A stretch of DNA of 64,000 nucleotides from Microbispora sp. ZYX-F-249 (lineage in GTDB: Bacteria > Actinomycetota > Actinomycetes > Streptosporangiales > Streptosporangiaceae), in the NCBI RefSeq assembly GCF_039649665.1, contig NZ_JBDJAW010000020.1, forward strand, positions 85,009 through 149,008, in the 5' to 3' direction. Position 1 is the stretch's first letter; every line of letters starts with the position of its first letter. Positions 57,927 through 64,000 of this stretch are shown piece after piece. Position numbers and translations under genes: made by a program. The notes beneath the pieces were generated by a model. The model saw nothing but the letters and a program-made list of their open reading frames with translations, made no database searches and was not told the origin of the DNA.

Positions 57927-59426
57927 GTGCTCCACGCACAGCTGACCATCGATCCCGCTCAGCGGGTGGCCCCCGTACGGCGCCGGACGTTCGGCACCTT
58001 CGTCGAGCACCTCGGCCGCTGCGTCTACACGGGCATCTACGAACCCGGCCACCCCACGGCGGACGAGGAGGGGTTCCGCGGCGACGTTCTCGCGCTCACC
58101 CGCCAGCTCGGCGTGACCACGGTGCGCTACCCCGGCGGCAACTTCGTCTCCGGCTACCGCTGGGAGGACGGCGTCGGCCCCCGCGAGCGGCGCCCCCGGC
58201 GGCTCGACCTGGCCTGGCACAGCACGGAGACCAACGAGATCGGGGTCGACGAGTTCGTCCGGTGGACCCGCCTGGCCGGCCTGGAGCCGATGATGGCGGT
58301 CAATCTCGGCACGCGCGGTGTCCAGGAGGCCCTCGACCTGCTCGAATACTGCAACCTCCCGTCCGGCACCGCGCTGTCCGACCTGCGGGTCGCCAACGGC
58401 GCCAAGGAGCCGCACGACATCCGCATGTGGTGCCTGGGCAACGAGATGGACGGTCCCTGGCAGATCGGGCACAAGACCGCCCGCGAGTACGGCAGGCTCG
58501 CCGCGGAGACCGCGCGGGCCATGCGCATGGTCGACCCCGGTCTCGAACTGGTCGCCTGCGGCAGCTCCGGCTCCTCCATGCCGACCTTCGGCACCTGGGA
58601 GGCGACCGTCCTGGAGGAGACCTACGACCTGGTCGACCACATCTCCTGCCACGCCTACTACGAGGAGAAGGACGGCGACCTCGGCGGCTTCCTCGCCTGC
58701 GCCGCCGACATGGAGCACTTCATCTCCACGGTCGTGTCCACCGCAGATCAGGTCGGGGCCAGGCTCGGCTCCAGCAAGCGGATCACCGTCTCGTTCGACG
58801 AGTGGAACGTCTGGTACATGAGCCGCTTCCAGTCGGCGCCGCCCCCGCCGGACTGGCCGGTCGCGCCGCCGCTGCTGGAGGACCACTACCACCTCGCCGA
58901 CGCCGTGGCCCTCGGCAGCCTGATCATCACGCTGCTGCGGCACAGCGACCGGGTCGCGGCGGCCTGCCTGGCCCAGCTCGTGAACGTGATCGCGCCCATC
59001 ATGACCGAGCCCGGCGGCAGGGCCTGGCGGCAGACGACCTTCCACCCGTTCGCGCAGGCGGCGCGGTACGCCAGGGGTGAGGTCGTACGGGTCGAGCCCG
59101 CCTGCCCGTCGTACGAGACCGCCGAGTTCGGCGAGGTGCCCGTCCTGCACGCGGTCGCCACGCACGACGAGGAGGTCACGACGGTGTTCGCGGTCAACAG
59201 GTCGGCGACCGAGCCGCTGGAGCTGGAACTCGACACGCGGCCGCTCGGTGCGGACGGGTGGATCGTCCAGGCGACGACGCTCACGCACGAGGACGTGTAC
59301 GCCCGCAACACGGCCGACGACCCCGAGCGGGTGGCGCCCCGCCCCAACACCGATCACCGCGGCGATCCGCTCCGGATCGTGCTGCCGCCGGTCTCCTGGA
59401 ACGTGATCAGGCTGTCGAAGGCCTGA
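57927..59426 (+). CDS. Alpha-L-arabinofuranosidase, GH51
   Basis: A 499-residue intracellular glycosidase of family GH51: FGTFVEHLGRCVYTGIYEPG opening, VRYPGGNFVSGYRWEDGVGP, acid/base Glu173 in WCLGNEMDGPWQIG, nucleophile Glu292 in SFDEWNVWY, and NVIAPIMTEPGG. It removes terminal arabinofuranose from arabinan or arabinoxylan oligosaccharides. I chose the GTG with AAGGAGA seven bases upstream; an upstream TTG would place the operator inside the gene. No signal peptide is present, so oligosaccharides must be imported. Confidence 0.93.
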   Translation: MLHAQLTIDPAQRVAPVRRRTFGTFVEHLGRCVYTGIYEPGHPTADEEGFRGDVLALTRQLGVTTVRYPGGNFVSGYRWEDGVGPRERRPRRLDLAWHSTETNEIGVDEFVRWTRLAGLEPMMAVNLGTRGVQEALDLLEYCNLPSGTALSDLRVANGAKEPHDIRMWCLGNEMDGPWQIGHKTAREYGRLAAETARAMRMVDPGLELVACGSSGSSMPTFGTWEATVLEETYDLVDHISCHAYYEEKDGDLGGFLACAADMEHFISTVVSTADQVGARLGSSKRITVSFDEWNVWYMSRFQSAPPPPDWPVAPPLLEDHYHLADAVALGSLIITLLRHSDRVAAACLAQLVNVIAPIMTEPGGRAWRQTTFHPFAQAARYARGEVVRVEPACPSYETAEFGEVPVLHAVATHDEEVTTVFAVNRSATEPLELELDTRPLGADGWIVQATTLTHEDVYARNTADDPERVAPRPNTDHRGDPLRIVLPPVSWNVIRLSKA

Positions 59427-59438
59427 GTCGGGCGGCCG

Positions 59439-60137
59439 CTACGGCAGCTTCCCGGCCGGGGAGTCGTCCTCTTCCCATTCCAGGTGGTCCACGACGTCGA
59501 CGACTCCGCTGACCCGGCGCGTCATCCGTACGGCGACCCGCGCGTCGCTGTGCCGGTCCACCCGGCCGGTGAGCGTCACCACACCCTGATGGACGTGGAC
59601 GCCCGCCCTGGAGGTGTCCACCCACAGGCTCCGGCCGAGGACCTCGACGCGTACCTCGCGTTCGATCTCGCCGTCGGCGCGTACGAAGGTCTTGAGCAGG
59701 TCGTGGCGGCTGACGACGCCCCTCAGCCGGCCCTCGGCGTCCACGACGGGCAGCCGCTTGACCCCGTGCTCGTCCATGAGGCGTGCCGCCGCGACCGCCG
59801 TCGTGCCGGCGGTGACGGTGACGGCGGGGGCGGTCATCAGCTCGGCGGCCGTCTCGCCGGTCGCCTTGGCCCGCGCCCCGCTCTCCTGGCCGAGGCGGTC
59901 GCGTAGCCGTGCGCGCAACGGCGGCCGGTAACCCTCGCGGTAGTACTGCTCCCTGAACTCCTCCTTGCGCAGCAGGTCGGCCTCGGACACGACGCCGAGC
60001 ACCCGGCCGTCCCCGTCCACGACGGGAACGGCGCTCACGGCGCGGGCGATCAGCACTTCGGCGATGTCCTTGAACGGCGTGCCGGCCTGGACGGACGCGA
60101 CGTCCGTGGTCATGACGTCCTGCACCTGCATGTGCAT
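59439..60137 (-). CDS. CBS-CBS-BON domain protein
   Basis: A 232-residue protein: CBS 1 (QDVMTTDVASVQAGTPFKDI, AVSAVPVVDGDGRVLGVVSE), CBS 2 (ELMTAPAVTVTAGTTAVAAA, HGVKRLPVVDAEGRLRGVVSR), and a complete BON domain (VDTSRAGVHVHQGVVTLTGRV). AAGGAGG precedes the ATG. It is divergent from a universal stress gene, and a DosR-like half-symmetrical box lies between. It is a second paralogue of the 55-kb CBS-BON protein. Confidence 0.9.
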   Translation of the reverse strand: MHMQVQDVMTTDVASVQAGTPFKDIAEVLIARAVSAVPVVDGDGRVLGVVSEADLLRKEEFREQYYREGYRPPLRARLRDRLGQESGARAKATGETAAELMTAPAVTVTAGTTAVAAARLMDEHGVKRLPVVDAEGRLRGVVSRHDLLKTFVRADGEIEREVRVEVLGRSLWVDTSRAGVHVHQGVVTLTGRVDRHSDARVAVRMTRRVSGVVDVVDHLEWEEDDSPAGKLP

Positions 60138-60295
60138 GGCGGCCTCCTTCCGGTCGCGGTCGCGGTCGCGGGCCCGGGGACAGGCCCGCGACTTCCATCA
60201 CACGCCCGGGCCGCACCGGCGGGCAGGGCCGAAGGTCCCGCGGCCGTTCCGTCCGTTCACTGTCGGACCCGGCGGGCGGAAGTCCCGGCGCTTGA

Positions 60296-60306
60296 GGACT
60301 TTGGTC
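60296..60306. promoter_or_regulatory. DosR/DevR-like box GGACTTTGGTC
   Basis: GGACTTTGGTC lies in the divergent region between CBS-BON and universal stress genes and resembles the GGGACTwwwGTCCC core bound by DevR/DosR. The genes on both sides are of the kinds in DosR regulons. It is an incomplete match, so a low-confidence site. Confidence 0.35.
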
Positions 60307-60402
60307 TGCTGCGCCCTGGGCAGCGGACACGGTGCGATGGTGGCCGGGAGCACCAACCCCCCCGCGCGCCCGCGTAGCGCTTGAGCACAGGAGGAAGAGC
60401 AC

Positions 60403-61272
60403 ATGGCCGGACAGATCGTCGTCGCCGTCGACGGATCGAAGCCCGCGACGGCGGCGCTGGAGTGGGCGGCGGACGACGCGCGGCGCCGGGGCGCGGCGCT
60501 GAGGATCGTCCATGTGCGCGAACCGTGGGCGCACGAGTACCCGTTCCACGCGGTCGAAGGCTTCGCCCAGTCCTACAGCGAGTTCTGCGAGGGTGTGCTC
60601 GCCGCGGCCGCCGCCCGCGCCCGCGAGATCGCCCCCGATCTGGAGGCGACCACGGAGCTGGCGGAGGGGACGGTCGTGGAGACGCTGCGCGCCGGGTCGT
60701 CCGGGGCGAGAGCCCTCGTGGTCGGCAGCCGGGGGCTGGGCGGGTTCTCCGGACTGGTCCTCGGGTCGGTCGGCCTCGGCCTGGCCGGTCACGCGGAGGT
60801 TCCCGTGGTGGTCGTGCGCAAGCCGCACCGCGACGAGTACCACGAGGTCGTCGTCGGCTTCGACGGGTCACCCCATTCGGAGGCGGCCCTGGAGTTCGCC
60901 TTCGAGGAGGCCCGGGCGCGACGCGGCAGGGTGCACGCGGTGTACGCCTGGGAGATGCCGACGTTCTCGCCCTTCGCCGTCGGCTACGGCTCGATGCTCC
61001 AGGAGGTCTACGAGAACGAGTCGCGCGCGGCGCGGCTGCGGCTGGCGCCGTGGCGTGACAAGCACCCGGACGTCCCGCTCGTCGAGTCGGCGGTCTGCGG
61101 CCACCCGGTCCCGGCGCTGGCGGATGCCTCGCTCGTGGCCGACCTCGTGGTCGTCGGCTCCCGAGGGCTCGGCGGCGTGCACGGCGCGCTGATCGGCTCG
61201 GTCAGCCACGCGGTGCTGCACCGCGCGCACTGCCCCGTCGCGGTCGTACGGCCCCGCGACGGCGGGCGCTGA
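60403..61272 (+). CDS. Tandem universal stress protein (UspA x2)
   Basis: A 289-residue double UspA protein. Domain 1: VVAVDGSKPATAALEWAADD and VVGSRGLGGFSGLVLGSVGLGLA. Domain 2: VVVGFDGSPHSEAALEFAF and VVGSRGLGGVHGALIGSVSHAVL. Both have the GxxGx9GS ATP-binding loop. GGAGGAAG precedes the ATG. It parallels the 54-kb stress protein and probably shares its control. Confidence 0.92.
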   Translation: MAGQIVVAVDGSKPATAALEWAADDARRRGAALRIVHVREPWAHEYPFHAVEGFAQSYSEFCEGVLAAAAARAREIAPDLEATTELAEGTVVETLRAGSSGARALVVGSRGLGGFSGLVLGSVGLGLAGHAEVPVVVVRKPHRDEYHEVVVGFDGSPHSEAALEFAFEEARARRGRVHAVYAWEMPTFSPFAVGYGSMLQEVYENESRAARLRLAPWRDKHPDVPLVESAVCGHPVPALADASLVADLVVVGSRGLGGVHGALIGSVSHAVLHRAHCPVAVVRPRDGGR

Positions 61273-61378
61273 GGGCCGGCACGGGGGCCTCGGCGATCTT
61301 TTCCGCCCTGTCCGGCTCGGCACCACGCATCCGCGTGACTCGCATCCGCCTGCACGCCACCGCTCAGCGCGTGACCGC

Positions 61379-61708
61379 TCAGCACGCGACCGCGAAGTGA
61401 AGGGCGTCTCCGATACTCGGATCGGCGGCGTCCTTCCGTCCGTCCGGGGGCCCGCCGGTGTGCCGGCCCGGCAGGGAGCAGCGCCCGTGGGGCGGGCCGT
61501 CGTGAGCGCAGTGCGCCCCGCACCCGGCCCTGTGACCGTGCGGCTCGGTGTTGTCGCTGGAGAGCAGCGGCGTGGACATGGTCCCGAGCGTGACGATGAG
61601 CGCGGAGACGACCGTGAACAGGCCGTTGACCCACATCTCGCGCGGGGAACGCCTGAGCCGTGCTCCGTCCTCGCGTCGGCGGCGGGCGCGGCGGGCGATT
61701 CCTCGCAT
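61379..61708 (-). CDS. Small His/Cys-rich single-span membrane protein
   Basis: A 109-residue protein: basic N-terminus (RGIARRARRRRE), one membrane helix (MWVNGLFTVVSALIVTLG), then a tail with GHRAGCGAHCAHDGPPHGRC, rich in His and Cys and likely to bind metal. GGGAGG eight bases before the ATG supports it. The tail end is polar and unstructured-looking. No family recognised. It is transcribed towards the stress gene; a stress- or metal-related role is conceivable but unproven. Confidence 0.5.
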   Translation of the reverse strand: MRGIARRARRRREDGARLRRSPREMWVNGLFTVVSALIVTLGTMSTPLLSSDNTEPHGHRAGCGAHCAHDGPPHGRCSLPGRHTGGPPDGRKDAADPSIGDALHFAVAC

Positions 61709-62028
61709 TATTGCGGCCTCCCAAGAATTGGCGGATAGGTACGCTCTACCGAGCATGAAAAAGACGCGGATGCGGCCGAGTTGGAGCACGGCGGCTGCCG
61801 TCTCGATTGCATAACCACAGCACAAGACCCCGTTGCTGGCGCGCGAATGCCATATAGATCTACAACGTAAAGGTCGATTCCGCCGTTGACGAGTAATGCG
61901 CTGAAGTGTGCGACATTTGCCCTCTGCGGTGATTCTGCCTGTAACTCCAACTACTTCTCCTGGTGGGTTGCTCTGTTTCGCAGGGGAGTAAATAATTAGT
62001 ACAGGCTTTCGAATCTCCTGGGGGTGTC
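61709..62028. other. A+T-richer intergenic stretch
   Basis: About 320 bp without a convincing gene, clearly lower in G+C than everything around it, with AT tracts such as GCCATATAGATCTACAACG and GTAAATAATTAGT. A possible promoter for the DUF222 gene is TTGCTC (61968-61973), a 17-bp spacer and AATAAT (61991-61996). The composition suggests imported DNA or a regulatory region. No tRNA or inverted terminal repeats were seen. Confidence 0.5.
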
Positions 62029-64000
62029 ATGGGTCTTTTCGGCTTCGATCCTGAACACCCTTGTCATTCGAACATCACCGATGACGGCTGGTGGGACCGA
62101 TTGGTCGCCGACTCGCCGTTGTGGTCATCCGAAGGTTCGCTCGCCCGTGACGATTGCGGCGTCAAGTTCGTGCACGGCGGGCACGCGCGTGGCGCATCCA
62201 CGAATGACAGCCCTGCCTGCGGCATGGCCCACGGCGACTCGGCCTGCGGCCCTGTCGATGGCCCTGTCGATGGCCCTGTCGATGGCACTGTCGATGGCAC
62301 TGGCGGTGGCCCTCTCAACGGCGCTCCCACCGGTGACCACGCCACGAGCGACGGTGCCGACGATCCAGAGCATCCCGGTCGCGACCGGCCTCGTCCGTCA
62401 TGGGTGCTGGTGGCCTCGTTGCGGGAGTCGGCGCAGGCGTTGGCGCTGGCGCCGGTTCCCGACGATGCGGACATCTGCCTGGCCGAGGCCGAGGAGTTGT
62501 CGTTCGCCCGGGATCGCATCACTGCGGCGTTGGCGGATCGGGTGGGTCGGGTGCATCGGGCGGGGCAGGCCAGGCGGCATGGTCATGCCTCCACCCGTAG
62601 CTGGCTGCGCACCTCGGGCGGGATGACGGTGGCGGGTGCGGGCCGGCTGCTGACGTTGGCGGTGGAGCTGGCCCGTCTTCCCCTCGTGCGGGAGAAGTTC
62701 GCCGTCGGAGAGTTGGCGGCGGGGGTGGTGGAGGCCATCTGCGCGGCCGTCTCCGGGTTGTCGGATGAGCAGGCCGCGCTGGCCGAGCCGATCCTGCTGG
62801 AGCTGGCGGCCAGGGCGGGTGCGGCGGAGGTGGCCAAGGCGGGCCGTTATCTGCGGGCGGTGCTGGACCCCGACGGTGCGGACCGCGATGAGCGGGCCGA
62901 CTACGGGCGGCGGTTCCTGCGGGTCCGCCCGGGTAAGGGCGGCGGGCTGGAAGGGGAGTTCTATCTCCCGCGTGAGCACGCCGCCCGGTTGCAGGCGTTG
63001 CTGGATGCTTATGCCAGACCGCGGGCGGAGGGTGATGACCGGCCGCTGCGGGTGCGTCAGGCGGATGTGTTCATGGCGTTGCTGGAGGAGAAGATCGCCG
63101 CCGAGCTCCTGGTGCTGGTCAACGCCGAATCCCTCCCCACCGACCCCGTGGCCGGTCCCGCCCCCGGCACCGAGCACCCCGAAAGCGCCGCAAACACTCA
63201 GGGCGCCGAGGTGGCCGGGGCCAGCCGGGACGCCCGGCACGCCGAGGGCTCTCGGAATGCCGAGGCGGCTGAGTACGGCCGAGACGCCCGGCAGGCCGAA
63301 AACGCCGAAAACGCCGAAGACGCCGAGACCGTCCGGCGAACCGAGGACGCGCACGCGGAGACCAGCCACCGGAGCGAGCCGCATCAGGAGTCGCAGCAGA
63401 GCTCGCCGAAGCAGAGCCCGCCACAGCCGAGCGGGCCGCAGCAGGGCGAGTCACGGCGAAACTCACCGAAGCAGTGGGAGTCACAGCGGAGCTCGCCACA
63501 CCGGCAGGAGCCGCACTCGCGCGAGTCACGGTGGGGTGAGTGGCAGTCGCCTGATCCTCCCGGGGATACCTGTGCCCCTCCCACCCACGCCGGGCCTCGG
63601 CCTGCGGGGGACTGCCGCCACGCGCAGGCCACGCGTGAGGACGACGGCCGCCAGCACCAGTGGCACGGCCAGGGTGCGTGCGGATGTGCCCACTCCTGCG
63701 GAGTGCGGCAACGGCCGGGCGCGAGGCCCGGCACTACATCGCGAACCGCACCGGAAACGCCACCGGGGAGACCGGGAACACCGCGAGGAACGGAGACGCC
63801 GTCCGGTAGGTCCGGAACAGAGCCGGGGACGTTACCGGGATCAGAGCCGGAGGCGTCACCGGGACCGGAACCGGGAGCGCCGGCCGGAGGGCTGGCGGGA
63901 GATCAGGTGGGGGCGCTGCTGGGCGCGGCGTTGAGGACCGCGTGGGGCACGGCGCCGGGGTTGCTGCTGGCGACCGGGCAGGTGCTGCCCATCTCCAGCC
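62029..64000 (+). CDS. DUF222 (13E12-type) protein, 3' end missing
   Basis: At least 657 residues in a frame open to the window end. The N-terminal 110 residues include a GPVDG repeat. From about residue 124 the DUF222 helical domain is clear: VLVASLRESAQALALAPV, EELSFARDRITAALADRVGRV, STRSWLRTSGGMTV, FAVGELAAGVVEAICAAVSGL and GRRFLRVRPGKGGGLEGEFYL. A long low-complexity segment rich in Ala-Glu, then Ser-Pro-Gln and Pro-Gly follows (about 375-620). Family members usually end in an HNH nuclease domain, expected just beyond the window. They are repeated elements in mycobacteria (REP13E12) and often mobile or phage-linked. Confidence 0.85.
   Translation, partial: MGLFGFDPEHPCHSNITDDGWWDRLVADSPLWSSEGSLARDDCGVKFVHGGHARGASTNDSPACGMAHGDSACGPVDGPVDGPVDGTVDGTGGGPLNGAPTGDHATSDGADDPEHPGRDRPRPSWVLVASLRESAQALALAPVPDDADICLAEAEELSFARDRITAALADRVGRVHRAGQARRHGHASTRSWLRTSGGMTVAGAGRLLTLAVELARLPLVREKFAVGELAAGVVEAICAAVSGLSDEQAALAEPILLELAARAGAAEVAKAGRYLRAVLDPDGADRDERADYGRRFLRVRPGKGGGLEGEFYLPREHAARLQALLDAYARPRAEGDDRPLRVRQADVFMALLEEKIAAELLVLVNAESLPTDPVAGPAPGTEHPESAANTQGAEVAGASRDARHAEGSRNAEAAEYGRDARQAENAENAEDAETVRRTEDAHAETSHRSEPHQESQQSSPKQSPPQPSGPQQGESRRNSPKQWESQRSSPHRQEPHSRESRWGEWQSPDPPGDTCAPPTHAGPRPAGDCRHAQATREDDGRQHQWHGQGACGCAHSCGVRQRPGARPGTTSRTAPETPPGRPGTPRGTETPSGRSGTEPGTLPGSEPEASPGPEPGAPAGGLAGDQVGALLGAALRTAWGTAPGLLLATGQVLPISS
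62251..62310. repeat. Five 12-bp tandem repeats in DUF222 gene
   Basis: CCTGTCGATGGC is repeated three times perfectly (62251-62286), then once as ACTGTCGATGGC and once degenerate, coding (G-x-V-D) units. In-frame length makes copy-number variation tolerable. Confidence 0.85.

Overview
The window is a strongly G+C-rich, gene-dense stretch of an actinomycete chromosome. GTG and TTG starts, 4-bp ATGA/GTGA overlaps between genes and apparently leaderless genes are all common. The steroid-ring degradation genes with KstR2, a MshC/CysRS-like ligase, a DevS-like kinase, a group 3b-type [NiFe]-hydrogenase and many Ser/Thr kinases fit the Streptosporangiales (Nonomuraea/Streptosporangium-like) best; that placement is inference from gene content. 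No tRNA, rRNA, CRISPR array or insertion sequence was seen.

Layout. (1) 1-8.9 kb: steroid C/D-ring (HIP) catabolism: the end of ipdB, then ipdC; a TetR/metallo-hydrolase pair with its own palindromic operator; two acyl-CoA dehydrogenases and a crotonase on the minus strand; and, divergent from them, ipdF-kstR2-fadA6. A palindrome between the divergent operons is the likely KstR2 site. (2) 9.0-10.7 kb: prfC (RF3) preceded by an overlapping 24-codon leader ORF. (3) 10.7-27.3 kb: an accessory stretch with an HNH protein, a MazG-like protein, a possible nuclease/winged-helix protein, a secreted duplicated protein, an ADP-ribosylglycohydrolase and three Ser/Thr kinases. It also holds an N6-adenine DNA methylase beside a large unknown protein, and a Rad50-like zinc-hook ATPase with a HEPN-like C-terminus paired with a small helical protein. 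This looks like a defence or conflict island and is the best place to look for an undescribed system. (4) 27.4-34.1 kb: MarR/P450, an amide-use module (AmiC-like sensor, APC permease, FmdA-type amidase), an alpha/beta hydrolase and HxlR.

(5) 34.1-38.9 kb: a NarL/LuxR two-component pair, DNA polymerase X and a short MshC/CysRS-like ligase. (6) 38.9-46.7 kb: an eight-gene, almost fully overlapping operon pobA-pcaHGBDC-pfkB-persulfide dioxygenase, divergent from an IclR regulator with a clear palindromic operator. It takes 4-hydroxybenzoate through protocatechuate towards 3-oxoadipate, but carries two unexpected passengers. (7) 46.7-61.3 kb: a solitary secreted CBM2 protein, then a hypoxia/dormancy-type block: hydBGDA group 3b hydrogenase with its maturation protease, OsmC, a DevS-like GAF-GAF histidine kinase, two universal stress proteins, three CBS proteins and a metallo-hydrolase. 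A lipoprotein and a GH51 arabinofuranosidase with a LacI-type operator are interspersed. (8) 61.3-64 kb: a small His/Cys-rich membrane protein, an A+T-richer gap, and the 5' part of a repeat-bearing DUF222 (13E12-type) protein that runs off the window.

Working together: regions 1, 4 and 6 are substrate-induced soil catabolism (steroids, amides, aromatics), each with a local regulator and a visible operator. Region 7 looks like low-oxygen survival (H2/NADPH turnover plus stress proteins), sensed by the DevS-like kinase, whose response regulator is not in the window. Region 3 mixes kinase signalling with nucleic-acid modification and nuclease-like functions.
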